From: Melastoma dodecandrum
Lineage: Eukaryota; Streptophyta; Magnoliopsida; Myrtales; Melastomataceae
DNA length: 64,000 nucleotides
NCBI GenBank assembly: GCA_029817715.1
Contig: JARUPY010000290.1
Location: 2,480,001 to 2,544,000, forward strand
Direction of reading: 5' to 3'
Part shown: positions 1-12,366 of the stretch, piece after piece
How positions within the stretch are numbered: position 1 is the stretch's first letter
How the letters are laid out: every line of letters starts with the position of its first letter
Position numbers and translations under genes: made by a program
Notes under the pieces: generated by a model
The model's database searches: none
The model's input: only the letters and a program-made list of their open reading frames with translations
Told to the model about the DNA's origin: nothing

Positions 1-1321
1 TCGGCAAGGAGCTTGGCTACGACCACTCCACCCTCCTCGAGTCCTCCTATGGCCAGCGCTGGCGCAACCTCCGCCGAATCAGCGCTAACGAGATCCTCTC
101 CCCTCACCGCCTCGGCCTTCTCCTCCACATAAGGAAGGACGAGATCAGGAGGCTGATGAAGAGGCTCTCCTGGGGTGCCTCCCTTGACTTCGCCAGGGTG
201 GAGATGAGGGACATGCTCGCCGAGCTCACATTTAACATCATGATGAGGATGATCGCCGGAAAGAGATACTTTGGGGAGGAAGTTACCGACGAAGAGGAAG
301 CTAGCAAGGTGAGGGAAGTGGTGAAGGACGTGGTGAAGCTTGCCGGGGCGTCCGATCCCAGCGATTTCTTTCCTATCCTGAGGTTGATCGACTATGGAGG
401 GTTCAAGAAGACGGTGGTCGGGCTCGCAAATGCTTGCGACAGATTTATACAGGCTCTGATCGAGGAACACCGGGCTAACAAAGGGAAGGGTGAATTCAAG
501 AACACAATGATCGACCACCTGCTCGACTTGCAGAGGTCTCAGCCGGAGGAGTACAATGATCAAACCATCAAGGGTCTCGTCCAGGTAAGAAAAATCGAAA
601 GCAGTCAGTTACTGGTCATCATCTTGGATAGTCTTGGCTAGCGCTGAGGTGAAGCTTAGTCCATGGGGGTCTTACATTTTTTACATTTCTATGTATGCAG
701 ATTCTCCTATTGGCCGGAACTGACACGTCCTCCTTGACGCTGGAGTGGACCCTGTCCAATCTCGTCAACCATCCCGAAGTTCTGGAGAAGGCAAGAGCAG
801 AGATAGATGCCCACGTCGGCCAGGACCGGCTGATAGACGAGCAGGACGTGGCGAAGCTGCCTTACCTTCAGAACATCATCTGGGAAACCCTGCGGTTGAA
901 CTCTGTTGCCCCACTCCTAGTCCCACACGAGTCGGCGGAGGAGTGCACCATCGGAGGGTACGCCATACCTCAGGGCACCATGCTGCTGGTGAACGGATGG
1001 GCCATACACAAGGACCCGGAGATGTGGAAGGAGCCGTTCGAGTTCAGGCCGGAGAGGTTTGAAGGAGGGGAGAAAGCACAGAAGCTGATAATGCCGTTCG
1101 GGATAGGGAGGAGGGCGTGCCCGGGGGCGACGCTGGCACAAAGGGTGGTGGGGCTGACACTGGGGGCGCTCATACAGTGCTTCGAGTGGAAGAGGGATGG
1201 GGAGGAGACGGTGGACATGAGGGAAGCAGGGGGGATAACCATGCCGAAGCTGGTGCCGCTGGTGGCAATGTGCAAGGCCCGTCCGATCCTCGACAAGGTC
1301 GTGCTCTCGCAGCTTGAATGA
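1..1321 (+). CDS. Cytochrome P450, CYP81-like (5' partial)
   Basis: C-terminal part of a heme monooxygenase of the plant CYP81 type, an ER-bound enzyme family that hydroxylates specialised metabolites such as isoflavonoids, glucosinolates or lignans. The window opens inside exon 1 (codons start at base 3); exon 1 ends at 584, a 116-bp GT-AG intron covers 585-700, exon 2 runs 701-1321. Visible motifs in order: WRNLRR of helix C, the I-helix oxygen-binding AGTDTSS just after the intron, ETLR of the K helix, the PERF-type RPERF, and the heme loop [11 protein letters not shown] with the cysteine ligand. The single intron just before the I helix is normal for A-type plant P450s. Nothing looks broken. 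Substrate cannot be inferred, and the N-terminal membrane anchor lies outside the window. Family certain; CYP81 assignment likely. Confidence 0.93.
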
Positions 1322-1977
1322 AAGTCCACGACCAAATATGTTGGGTTGAGTGTGTGTGCTCTCAGAGTGGTTTTTTCGACTTGTCTTTATTTATTTATTT
1401 TTTTGAATCTCAGCAATTTCATTTGAATACATCATGGATGTATTATCCTTTACTTGAAATGAATTATTACTTTCTCTCCAAATTTGGTTGATACCTTTCT
1501 TTTTATCTAAATTATGTCGAATTCATTTAATTCGGCTCAATCATTTCCTCTCCTTCTTGGACTTTTTAAGACTGGTTGGGACTAATTTCGTCTAAAAAGG
1601 GCCATCGAGTTAAACGGAATGAAAGTAGTAGTTCAGCCAACATGTGTCGGTTTGGATCAAATGTTTAGTATTGATTCATAATTGGGTGGATGGGTGGGGT
1701 CGCATTTTGTCCCAACCCTATCGACCTGGAGGCGTAGGCATCTCCAGGGTTTTCCAAACTGTAATAATAAGACCGGTCTCTTGTAATAATAATAATAAAC
1801 GACGGACCATTGAATTATGTAATAAGACCCGACTAGCTGCTGCTTTTTGACTGGCCTGAGACGATGAAGAAATATTGTGTTTATAAATAATATATAAGTT
1901 AAAAGTCGGCCAATATGGTCATGATAATGAGATTAGGGATTGTTTTATTTGCTTTTTGTACGCTAGCGCAGGTGACC

Positions 1978-2015
<38 letters not shown>

Positions 2016-2555
2016 GTTCGGGACATGTGAGTGAACAACGAAGGAGGGGAGACTGCTTCAGTCTTGGTCATCTCCCTTTGAGTTTTTTCTCCTCGGGAAT
2101 ATTTCGTATTTTATTATATTTATTTTTAAAATGAGTTCATCGGTCTTGAATCTTCTTTGTTTTAAGGAACTCTGTTTTTAAAAAGTGGGTGCGGTAAAAA
2201 AACTTTTTAAGTGATCGAAATTCGAGTTTTAAAAAGTGGAGTTATTTTTAAGTCAAATTAAATTTGTGTTACGGTTAACCGAAGGCAAACTTGGATTTCA
2301 TAACCGAAGGTTAACTGTAAAACGAACTCTTCTACGGTACGTTTGGTGGGCAGGAAATGTAAGAAGTGATCTGCGAATTATTGCAACGAGGAGACGACGA
2401 GGAGGACGTCAACTTCAACTTTGAAGAGTCAAGCCAAAAAATGAAAACAGCAGCACGCCGACGACATCTTCATCTCTCTCTCTCTCTCTCCATCGTTCCC
2501 TTTGCTTTCCCCATCTTTTTAGCTTCCTTCTTCATTTCCACAGCAAGGAGAAAGA
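1322..2555. other. Intergenic spacer between P450 and receptor kinase
   Basis: Holds the presumed 3' UTR of the P450 and the promoter and leader of the receptor kinase. A TA microsatellite lies at about 1978-2014 and a CT run at about 2477-2491, the latter in the likely 5' leader of the downstream gene. Short open frames here have no recognisable family and are probably chance. Confidence 0.6.
1978..2014. repeat. (TA)n microsatellite
   Basis: About 37 bases of alternating TA interrupted once by AA. Simple repeat, likely length-polymorphic. Confidence 0.9.
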
Positions 2556-5096
2556 ATGGCAAAACAACATCATCCATCCATCCCCTTCTTCAGCCCCTTC
2601 CATCCCCTCCTCCTCCTCCTCCTCCGCTTCCCCTTGTTACTCTCCGCCTTAACCCAACCAACCCACTACTTCATCAACTGTGGCAGCCCTTTCAACTTCT
2701 CCGATGACATCACCGGCCGCTTCTTCGTCGGCGACGCCTCTCCCTTCCCTAAACTTGCCTTCACTAAGTCCGAAGCTGCCGGCGACTCTCGGTCCCTGAA
2801 CACCACCTCCGACATCTACCGGTCAGCCAGGATTTTCCGACAGCCTTTGTCCTCTTATGTCTTGGACGTCTCTGCCAGCCCGGGTAATTACATTCTCCGG
2901 CTCCACTTCTTCGCTTTTGACTCCAAGGAGAATCTTTCTTCAGCTGTCTTCGACGTCTCTGTCCCCGGGAATCTCGTCCTTCTCAAGGATTTCCACGTGT
3001 CCGGCGGCGCTTCCCCCGTGGTAAAGGAGTTCTGGCTGAATTTAAGTGTGAGTCGGTTCGTTGTTTACTTCAATCCGAAGGCGTCGTCCTTTGCATTCGT
3101 GAATGCCCTGGAGGTCTTCCTTGTCATCCCCCAAGGATTCATTCCTGATAGGGCTCCAAGCATCAACGTGACCGGGAAGGGGACCGGTTATGATGGAATC
3201 CTTCATGAGGTCCTGCAGGTTGTATACAGGGTTAATGTCGGCGGGGACGATATTGTCTCGGAGAATGATAGTACTCTTTGGAGGACCTGGAAAAATGACA
3301 GTAGCTATGCCCTCGCATCCAATGCGACCCCGACATCTAAACAGAGTAGCCCTACCTACCAGAGCGATGACGATAAGTATCTGGCAACGGATTACGTGTA
3401 CCAGACTGCGAAGATTATGACCAGGAGTACTACCAATATCATCGAACCTAACGCCACTTGGAGATTCGATGTTAGCCCGAAATCCAGGTACATAGTTCGG
3501 GCTCACTTCTGCGACTTAATTTCAACTTCGCCGAGCGATGTGCACATCTTCAATCTGTATGTGTATGGAAACTTTGCCGAGGCCATCAATTCTTTCAATC
3601 AAACCTTGGGTATTACACAGACAGAGACACCTTTTCATTTCGACTACGTTGTTTATTCTGATGATTATGGAGTCTTGAACATCAGCATCGGCTTCCGAAA
3701 TGACAGCCTCTCGACTGCAGCATACCTTAATGGCTTGGAGGTGCTCAAAATGATGGGGAACTGGGACTATAGATATGTTTATCAACCAGGTCATGGCCGG
3801 GCAAAAGTTTTGGCGGGCCCGCTTGCTGGAAGCATGTCGTTTCTTGTGATAGTGGTTGTGGTGATCGTGTTGATGCTAAAGTACCGGAAACCAAAGCAAA
3901 CTGCGACGCTGGATTGGCCGACTCTGTCTGTGTTTCGCAGCACTGAGGGAGGAGTCAGCAGTTCAGATTCCAGATTAACCGACCACACCGTGCAGAATCT
4001 ACATCTTGGGTTGAAACTATCCTTGGCCGAAATCCATTTCGCTACGAACCATTTCGACGAGAAGCTGCTAATTGGCAAAGGAGGGTTCGGAAATGTGTAC
4101 AAAGGGGTTTTACGGGACAACACTCAAGTAGCCGTCAAACGGAGCAAACCTGGACAAGGACAAGGGATTTTGGAGTTCCAGACAGAGATCATCGTCTTAT
4201 CCAAAATTCGGCACCGCCACCTTGTGTCGTTGATCGGGTACTGTGATGAGAGATCTGAGATGATATTGGTTTTCGATTTCATGGAAAAGAAGGCACTACG
4301 AGATCACCTCTACGGTTCGGATCTGCCACCGCTGTCCTGGAAGCAGAGGCTCGATATATGCATCGGCGCAGCGAGGGGCCTTCATTACTTGCACAAAGGC
4401 TCAGTCAGTGCGATTATCCATCGCGACGTCAAGTCGACGAACATCCTGCTTGATTCCAATTTTGTAGCTAAAGTCGCCGACTTCGGATTATCCAAATTTG
4501 GACCTCCGGATCAAGAAGGAACCCACTTTAGCACCAACATCAAGGGCACGTTCGGGTACCTCGACCCCGAATACTTCAAAACCGAGCAACTCACAGAGAA
4601 ATCTGACGTGTACTCGTTCGGGGTCGTTCTCCTCGAGGTGCTCTGCGCGAAGCCTGCGCTCAACCAATCCTTGCCGAGGCACCAGATGAACTTAGCAGAG
4701 TGGGGAATGGCTTCATTCCAGAACGGGACAATCGAGGAGATGATCGACGTCTCCCTCGCCAGTCAGATCAACCAAAATTCCCTGAGGAAGTTCTGTGAGA
4801 CGGCAGAGAAATGCCTCCGGGAGGACAGCGACGAGAGACCCAACATGGGGGATGTGATCTGGGACCTGGAATATGCGCTGCAGCTCCAGCAAACCGGGAT
4901 TCAAAAGCAAACGGGCATGGATAGCATGACGGATGGCTCGTCCATGTTTGCTCTGTCCAACATGCAGCGCTTTCCCTCATTTAGCATGTCCTTCGTGGGA
5001 GGAGACAACAGCGGCACAGCGGAACCAAGGGAGACAGAATCGAAGCAGACGGATACCGAAGTTTTCTCGCAGATGAGTATCAAAGAAGCGCGATGA
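2556..5096 (+). CDS. CrRLK1L (malectin-like) receptor kinase, At2g23200-like
   Basis: Intronless 846-residue receptor-like kinase of the Catharanthus roseus RLK1-like family, plasma-membrane sensors of cell-wall state and RALF-type peptides. Residues 1-33 form a leucine-rich signal peptide. About 38-405 is the malectin-like ectodomain, with many N-glycosylation sequons. About 419-441 is one transmembrane helix (run of V/I/L/M followed by KYRK). About 505-785 is the Ser/Thr kinase: glycine loop GKGGFGNVYKG, K528 in VAVKR, H622-R623-D624, D642-F643-G644, and the family-typical GTFGYLDPEY activation segment. All catalytic residues are present, so an active RD kinase is expected. The juxtamembrane NLHLGL stretch, kinase and C-terminal VFSQ tail resemble Arabidopsis At2g23200 more than FERONIA or THESEUS. 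Absence of introns is usual for the family. Ligand unknown. Confidence 0.95.
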   Translation: MAKQHHPSIPFFSPFHPLLLLLLRFPLLLSALTQPTHYFINCGSPFNFSDDITGRFFVGDASPFPKLAFTKSEAAGDSRSLNTTSDIYRSARIFRQPLSSYVLDVSASPGNYILRLHFFAFDSKENLSSAVFDVSVPGNLVLLKDFHVSGGASPVVKEFWLNLSVSRFVVYFNPKASSFAFVNALEVFLVIPQGFIPDRAPSINVTGKGTGYDGILHEVLQVVYRVNVGGDDIVSENDSTLWRTWKNDSSYALASNATPTSKQSSPTYQSDDDKYLATDYVYQTAKIMTRSTTNIIEPNATWRFDVSPKSRYIVRAHFCDLISTSPSDVHIFNLYVYGNFAEAINSFNQTLGITQTETPFHFDYVVYSDDYGVLNISIGFRNDSLSTAAYLNGLEVLKMMGNWDYRYVYQPGHGRAKVLAGPLAGSMSFLVIVVVVIVLMLKYRKPKQTATLDWPTLSVFRSTEGGVSSSDSRLTDHTVQNLHLGLKLSLAEIHFATNHFDEKLLIGKGGFGNVYKGVLRDNTQVAVKRSKPGQGQGILEFQTEIIVLSKIRHRHLVSLIGYCDERSEMILVFDFMEKKALRDHLYGSDLPPLSWKQRLDICIGAARGLHYLHKGSVSAIIHRDVKSTNILLDSNFVAKVADFGLSKFGPPDQEGTHFSTNIKGTFGYLDPEYFKTEQLTEKSDVYSFGVVLLEVLCAKPALNQSLPRHQMNLAEWGMASFQNGTIEEMIDVSLASQINQNSLRKFCETAEKCLREDSDERPNMGDVIWDLEYALQLQQTGIQKQTGMDSMTDGSSMFALSNMQRFPSFSMSFVGGDNSGTAEPRETESKQTDTEVFSQMSIKEAR

Positions 5097-7092
5097 GTGT
5101 GGCATAATTGCTGCGGACAATGTCCCAATAGTATTGCAAACCAGAGCATGATGCTCTGTGTAAGAACTACCTGCTGTCTGAAAACTCACAACCATATGCA
5201 TCTGACATATTATTTTTAATAAGATCTCAATGATATGTTAAAAACGAGATTATTCAGTATATCTGATGAATGTTGGCTGAAGCTAGTTTCGTGATTTTAT
5301 ATTGGCAAAACATATTTTCTTAATTTTAAGTCAATTTTTTGTTTTATTATTATTTTAGTTAGTTGTATAATTTTGTCATCAATTTTTACTTTCATATTAA
5401 TTTTGACCAATCTTGATTTTTTTCTAAAGAAAACCAAACAAAGCATTAATATAGCCTAACTTATGTCTTACAATAGTGGAGTTTCAACACCTCATTCGTT
5501 CGCTTCTTAATTCAGCAATGATGTCTCAATAGAACAATCATCCGACACTCATCAATTTCGTGTATGTTTGACAGCATCAGCAACTATTGTCCATGTTCGG
5601 CATCCAACTCACTTGATATGACCATTGTACGCGCGCCTTCCGGCCTAGCACGCGCGCGGGCGCTAGTCCCTCATCCAAAAATGGCTCCGTTTGTAAAAAA
5701 TGTATTGTTGTTTAACCTAGGTAAACAATTACGGAGTCGCCACCGACTTTTATTTTAAAACTGTTAAGTCGGAAAAACAGCTGGTTCGGGGATTCTTAAT
5801 TACTAACTCATACACTTAAGCATGCGAAAAGGTGGCGTTTGCTCCAAAAAGTTTGCTTTTGATTAACGGGTGCTGGACCCGATCCGGGCATGACTCCGGA
5901 CTCATGTCAATGTTTTACGGGCGTTGGACCCGATTCAGGCTTTTTGAGCCCGAACTCATGTGTATTGGTTTAGCAAACAACATGCGACGATAAAATCCTG
6001 AAAGCCTAATAACATGCCTAGCAACCACAGATCAAGTATTTAGATCAAAGGGAGCGGGGAAGGGCGGTGATTGTGGGCCTATGTACTTGGGCCCACGACC
6101 CGTTACATGTGGAAATAATGAAACTTCGGGAGGCCCGCACCTCCCTCATGTACCTGAAATGACGGTTGGGGCCGCTTTATAATATTGACATCGCGCGGTT
6201 TTTACACACGCGGAGAGATCCACGCGGTTTGATACACGCGCCTTCAAGTAATCTTTGAATGCGCCTTTGAGTAGTCTTCGAGAATTTGGTGTCGATCTTC
6301 CGAAGTCGCATGCTCAGTGTACATGCAAAAATAAAATATAAGCATGCGTGAGTATTGTTAAAAATAAAATTCAATCAAATTGAGAAAAGTAAGATTTGTC
6401 TTACCACTTTAATCGAATATGTATTTGTTAGAAATATTAACGAAGTAACACCATATACACATATAAAACAAAAGAATGACGGAGAGGAATAAAATGACGT
6501 ACACGTAAAATATAAATTATACGAAATCACTTGAAAAATTGTATGAAAACATAAATTCTATAAAATCGTTTGAAGAATTATTTTATATCGAAGCAACCAA
6601 AAACATTTAACCCATCAAAATGGCATAAATCATATGGATTTAAATGATTTTAAAACAAAGACACACGTACGACGTTAAAAGGCCTATTTAAAAAAAAAAA
6701 TTGATAAATGGTTAATTAAACATTAAACAGTTATATTACCTGATTGAGGGCATTTTTGCCTTGCCCTTTTTCTTTCCATTTGACTCCAATCGGGCGAGAG
6801 CCCACTGTTGAAGCTGGGTGCCAACGTCAGAGTTGGGGTGGAGCCATTGCCGATTTCGCTGTGGCCGGATCCACGTTATTGGCGCTGAGAAGAAGCCGAA
6901 TCCAGACAGTTCAGAGGGTGGCGGTTTCGGAGAGCTTTTGGACAAATCCGGTGACGGCAAGATGGAGGAGACGTCCGGATCTGGGGTTAGGAATCATCCG
7001 GCAACGATGGCGTGGGTCGACTGGCCATTGCGTGGCATCTGGGTTTGGCTGATGGCGGGGAGACGGCTTAGGGCCGTCAAGAAAGGGGGTCG
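5097..7092. other. Intergenic spacer, repeat-like, up to the gypsy element
   Basis: Presumed 3' UTR of the receptor kinase, then AT-rich sequence with no supported gene. A retroelement-like stretch occupies about 5695-6250 and is listed separately. From about 6740 to 7092 the composition turns GC-richer and frames open, but no family is recognisable. This is the left flank of the chromovirus insertion. Confidence 0.5.
5695..5770 (-). repeat. Reverse-oriented retroelement primer-site-like repeat
   Basis: Bases 5733-5742, read on the minus strand, give TGGCGACTCC, which resembles the primer-binding context found just inside the LTR of many plant Tat-type gypsy elements. The adjacent sequence at higher coordinates, including two similar stretches containing TGGACCCGAT (about 5872 and 5924), may be the remains of that LTR in reverse orientation. 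No second LTR or target duplication was found. Confidence 0.35.
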
Positions 7093-7097
7093 GCCTC

Positions 7098-7632
7098 TGA
7101 TGTGAGGTTGTCTGGTGGCTAAGGAGGAAGCAAGGAGGAAATGGAGATCGAGGTTATTTCAGCTGATGCATTTCTGCAGATGGAAGGAGGAGGAAAAAAG
7201 GATTCTGAAGATTTGGCTGGAGTTCCGAACCGGTCGTTATGGTCATTGGAAGGGAGTTTGCTGTGTAATAAGTCCGGTCCAATATTAGTGAATTCCGGTC
7301 TAATATTAGTGGAACCGGATGTATGTTTCTAGTTGGTTTGTTGTCTCGGGAGTCTGTTAGTATAAATGGACATTGTAGCAGTAGGGGGAAGTTAGTTGGT
7401 TGGTTAGCAGTTTGGTGGAAGTATTGTTGGAGTCTGTAACGTGGTCGACTGGTGGGACGATCGGAGATTGTACGGTGATCGGAGATTGGGCTGTCGGAGG
7501 TTCGTTGTTCTGTTAGTAGTGGAACGAGTGTTGCCTGGGTTTCCTTGTTTTGTTCTGTTTGTCATTTGCTGGTGTGCGCATGCTGTTATTGGAATTGAAC
7601 TGTTGAGTGCGATCCTAAAATTACACGGATCA
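7098..7632 (+). repeat. 5' LTR of the chromovirus
   Basis: 535 bp, TG...CA ends. Matches 12364-12866 over almost its whole length; the main difference is extra sequence near 7219-7252. A TATA-like AGTATAAATGG at about 7359 may be the element's promoter. A short internal duplication of GATCGGAGATTG lies near 7460-7490. Confidence 0.93.
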
Positions 7633-7633
7633 A

Positions 7634-7645
7634 GGGTATCAGAGC
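7634..7645 (+). other. Primer-binding site
   Basis: GGGTATCAGAGC lies one base after the 5' LTR and matches the plant initiator-methionine tRNA primer consensus TGGTATCAGAGC except at the first base. Confidence 0.85.
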
Positions 7646-7760
7646 AATATCCTGTTGGAGAAGTTAATTGGCGATATTGATTCAGTAATCGTGCGAGGAA
7701 ACTAAAATTCTGGTGTCGATAGACTTGTTATCCGAGTAAAATTGCCTGTGTGGTTGCAAG

Positions 7761-9065
7761 ATGGTTGAGACTCGTTTTGAGGAACTTCGAAGGGAACAGG
7801 AGTCTACTGGTGAAGTGGTGGAGGGATTAGTAGAAAAGATTGGGATTCTAACTTCGCAAATCCGTGAAGTGTAGTCATAAACGCGAAATGTGCAGTCGCA
7901 AATAGATGACAAATGGAACCTAATACTTAAAAAACTGACAGCCTTGGAAGGAAGTCAGGAGGAAGGGATGGGAGCAGAAAAGGAGAGGAGACATGAAGAT
8001 ACACCTAGAGTGGTTACCAATGCGTTCTCCATGCCTAAAGTAGATTTTCCGGAGTTCGATGGGCATGATTTGGAAGACTGGCTTTATAAGTGCCAAAGAT
8101 ACTTTGAGCTGGAACACGTACCAGAAGATAGGAAGGTGAAGCTAGCTTCTTTATATCTGTATGGACCAGCTTTGCAATGGCATTACTCATTTGTCAAGAA
8201 CCGGAGGCGTGATAAGGTGTTAGAATGGGAAGAATACTCAGCCGCGTTAAATAGCCGATTTGGTAAGGAGGTCTTTGAAGATCCAATGGGGAGGATGAAG
8301 AATCTTAAGCAAGAGGGAGAATTTTCTAACTTGTATGCGTATATGGAGGAATTTGATGTTTGCTTGAGGAGAGTGTTGGATAAGATTGACTTACCCATGT
8401 CATTTCAGGTCAGCCTCTTTATAAATGGCTTGAAAGAAGAATTTAAAAGTACCCTGTGGTTGTTGAAGCCTACTGATCTGTTAACAGTGCAAGCAAACGT
8501 GCGAATTCTCAGTAGTGATATACCCGTGAACAGGGGATCGAGCAGCGTTAATAGGCCTTTGCGAGTTTGGAATCGGCCACTTGTTCCAATTATGGAGCAA
8601 AGAATGTCGGGGTCAGGGGACAAGGCTATTAATCGAACTGGTGTTACTCCATCTGTGTTGGGAACGAGTAGGAGTGGAGAAGATAGGAGTGTGAATGCTG
8701 CAAATTTTTCAAATTCGCATTCTGGTATGAGCATTAATAATGGGTCGGCTGGGAGGAGGCGGTTAAGCCAAGAAGAAATTGAGGATAGGAGGATGAAGGG
8801 GTTGTGTTTTGGTTGTAACGAACCATTTGACAGGAATCACAGGTGCTCTAAACGACAAGTATACTCCCTGATTGTTGAATCGATTGAAGATGGGACGGAA
8901 GTGATGGGAGATGGAATTATGAGTGGAGATGACTGTGGAAGGGAACGAGTGCACGTTACTTTACATGCTTTGAAGGGGGAGATGTCTAGGGAAGGAGTAC
9001 AAACTATGCAAGCTAAAGGAGTGTTCAAAAAAAGGGGGTTTGAATATTTTGGTGGATTCGGGTAG
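7761..9065 (+). pseudogene. Chromovirus gag (interrupted)
   Basis: Structural (nucleocapsid) gene. A frame opens with ATG at 7761 and is interrupted by two close in-frame stops at 7872-7874 (TAG) and 7878-7880 (TAA), then continues in the same frame to a stop at 9063-9065. The central part has the retrotransposon gag signature around FPEFDGHDLEDWLYKCQRYF. Near the C-terminus lies a zinc knuckle containing CFGCNEP and HRC. The frame runs into protease but is thrown out at a run of seven A and five G (9027-9038). The two stops are consistent with C-to-T decay, which is common in methylated transposons. Confidence 0.85.
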
Positions 9066-12000
9066 CACCCATAATTTTGTAAATGTTGGAATGGTGAAGG
9101 GAATGAATTTGTCGCTGGAGATTGTACCTCCTATCAGGGTGATTGTTGCGGATGGTAGGAGTTTAATTTGCAGAACTATGTTGAAACATTTCTGCTGGGA
9201 GATGCAGGGGGGTTCATATACGGCTGATTTCTATATCATTCCCTTAGGTGGTTGTGAGTTGATCTTGGGGGTGACTTGGCTGGCTAGGCTGGGAGATATT
9301 ACCTGGAATTTTCATCTATCTTTGATGAAATTTGTGTGGGAAGGGACTGAGGTGGTCTTGACGGGGGAATCGCCTAAAAGGCAGCATTGTAAGTTACAAT
9401 CAACCTCAGTGAAGAAAATACAGAAATTGTGTGGTGCGCATATGGTAGTGGGATGGGTGGCTAGTATGGTTAGTAAGGAGGAGTCTTTGTTGCAGTGCAC
9501 CACAGTTGGATATGAAGAAGGATCACAAGAGATCGAAGATGTGCTAACTGCTTATGCTGACCTTTTTGCAGAACCAACCGAATTACCTCCTTTTCGGGGT
9601 CACGACCATTCTATTGTCTTAAAGGAGGGGGTGCAAGGCATCAGCTTAAGACCATATAAACATTCGTCGGCACAAAAAGATGAAATTGAGAAGATGGTGT
9701 CTGACATGATGGGTACCGGAGTCATCCAAGAGAGTAAGAGCTCTTTCTCCTCTCCGGTGGTGATGGTTAAGAAAAAAGACGGTTCGTGGCGAATGTGTGT
9801 TGACTATAGGGAATTAAACAAGCAAACGGTGAAGGATAAGTACCCTATACCAGTCATTGAAGAGTTGCTTGACGAATTATTTGGGGCTGTTATCTTTTCT
9901 AAGGTGGATTTACGCGCGGGCTATCACCAGATAAGGATGAATCCCAGGGATGTGCATAAAACAGCCTTCAGAACTCATGACGGTCACTACGAATTCTTGG
10001 TTATGCCTTTTGGATTAACCAATGCTCCGTCCACTTTTCAGAGCTTGATGAATTCTATATTCCGTCCTTATTTGAGGAAGTTTATCTTGGTGTTTTTTGA
10101 TGATATTCTTATTTACAGCAAATCTGTGGCTGAGCATGTAACGCACCTGAAAATCGCTTTATCTGTCCTAAGGGAGTTCGTCCTGTTTGCCAAGAAGTCC
10201 AAATGCGTCTTCGGTAGTCCTAGAGTTGAGTACTTGGGGCATTTCATTGATAGAGAAGGAGTGTCCACTGATCCTTCCAAAGTTCAGGCTGTACAACAGT
10301 GGCCTGTACCTGCTAACTTGAAACAACTGAGGGGGTTCTTGGGGTTAAGCGGGTATTACAGACGTTTCATCCGAGGTTATGGAGTCGTTTGTAAGCCTCT
10401 GACTGACCTCTTAAAGAAGGATGGCTTTTTGTGGAACTCATCAGCGCAACTTGCTTTTGATAAGTTGAAAGGTTTGTTAACCACTGCCCCGGTTCTGGTT
10501 TTACCAGATTTTAGTGACACTTTCATAGTTGAGACCGATGCTTCTGAGGTTGGAATTGGGGCTGTCCTTATGCAGAGGGAACATCCTATTGCCTTTATCA
10601 GCAAACATCTTGCTCCTCGTCACTAAGTTTCTCGGTGTATGAAAAAGAGCTATATTCTTTAGTCTATGCTGTTAGTAAATGGCATCATTATCTCGTGGGA
10701 AGACATTTTGTGGTGCGGACTGATCATAAGAGTTTGAAGTTCTTACTTGAGCAGAGGTTGCATACGGAGGGGCAGTTTCGCTGGCTAACAAAGTTGATGG
10801 GGTATGATTACGAGATTGTATATAAGAAGGGAAAAGAAAATGTTGCAGCCGATGCTTTGTCTCGTGTCCAAGGCTCTGATTTGTTTTCCTTGGCCGTTCA
10901 GCAATACTCATCTACATTGTTTGATGCAGTTAAAGCTTCTTGGGAAGCTGATCCTAAACTGGTTGCTTTGATTGCTGATCTTAAGGAAGGGTCTACTTCT
11001 GTGGGTCAATTTAGGTGGCGGCAGGAATTGTTGTTAAGGAGTTCCAAGTTAGTGGTGGGGGATATTCCGGAAGTTCGACAGCAAATTCTGCAGATTTTTC
11101 ATTGTGGGTCGTCTGGAGGCCATTCAGGGGTTTTGGCCACTACTAAGAGAATCAGCCGGTTCTTCTTTTGGAAGGGGCTGGAGAAAGATGTTCGCAACTT
11201 TGTGCGTTCTTGCTCTGTTTGTTCTACTTGCAAATTTGAAAATGTGGCTTCTCCCGGGGTTGTTGCAGCCGCTTCCCATTCCTGTAGGCTTTTGGCAGGA
11301 TATCTCGATGGACGTCATTGATGGTTTACCCAAGTTTCGTGGCAAGGCAGCCATATTTGTTGTGGTAGACCGCTTGAGTAAGTACAGCCATTTTATTGCG
11401 TTGCCACACCCTTATACTACAAAAACAGTGGCTCAGCTTTTCTTGGATCATGTCTTTAAACTCCATGGTTTACCTCTCACCATTGTGAGTGATGGGGATG
11501 CTATATTCCTCAGTCGGTTCTGGCAAGAGCTTTTTACGTTACAAGGGGTGGAACTACATTTGTCTATAGCTTATCATCCGCAAACGGATGGGCAAAGTGA
11601 AGTAGTTAATCGCTGCCTCGAAACTTACTTGCGTTGCATGGTCAATGACTGTCCTGAGGGCTGGGGAACTTGGTTGTCTCTAGCCGAGTGGTGGTATAAT
11701 ACCACTTATCATTCCTCTCTCAAAATGTCCCCATTTGAAGCTCTTTATGGTTACTCTCCTCCGATACACATTCCCTATATTCCAAATGACCATGTTGTTC
11801 CATCGATGGATTTGCAGTTAAGGGAGAGGGAGTCTCAATTGCAGTTGCTGCGATTTCACTTAGGCCATGCTCAGCATCGAATGCAACAAATGGCTAATCG
11901 GCACCGAGTGGAAAGAGAGTTTCAGTTGGGAGATTATGTTTATGTTAAGCTTAGGCCTTATCGTCAGCAGAGTGTGGTTGCGAGAAGCAATCAGAAGCTT

Positions 12001-12366
12001 TCACCCCTGTTTTATGGTCCTTTTAAGGTGATAGACAAAGTGGGGAAAGTGGCATATAAGCTGGAATTGCCGGAGGGCACCTTAATTCATCCCACTTTCC
12101 ATGTTTCTAAATTGCGGAGAAGTGTTTCGGATGATAACAGGGTTTCCAAGACGCTGCCAACTTTCTGTGATTTGCAAGTACGTGAGCCAATGGCCATTCT
12201 GGCTCGGAGGATGGTGAAACGGGGCAATCGTGCTGCTACCCAGGGATTGGTACAGTGGAAGGGTGCTGCTCCTGAGGATGCGACTTGGGAGTTTCTATAT
12301 GATTTGGAGCAAAAGTTTCCTTCTTGTCCACTTGAGGACAAGTGTTTTTCAAGGGGGGAGACTTGA
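9040..12366 (+). pseudogene. Chromovirus pol: PR-RT-RH-IN-chromodomain, frame-broken
   Basis: Three overlapping frames (9040-10626, 10635-11321, 11104-12366) cover one polyprotein. Seen in order: protease core LVDSGSTHNF; reverse transcriptase with FFDD at the catalytic site (the common plant variant of YxDD); RNase H with TDAS; integrase zinc finger (H-H then CSVCSTC); DDE core with DVIDGLP, VSDGD and SEVVNR; a GPF-type segment; and a C-terminal chromodomain-like stretch with VQWKG and ATWEF. Frame changes occur at about 10624 (with a stop) and in the CCCGGGG tract at 11253-11259. Loss of at least three reading-frame connections makes this copy defective. Confidence 0.9.
12351..12363 (+). 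other. Polypurine tract
   Basis: AAGGGGGGAGAC followed by T directly precedes the 3' LTR, the expected position of the plus-strand primer. Confidence 0.85.

Noticed and set aside
10093..10104. FFDD in place of YxDD in the chromovirus reverse transcriptase
   Set aside because: A common natural variant in plant gypsy elements, not a defect.
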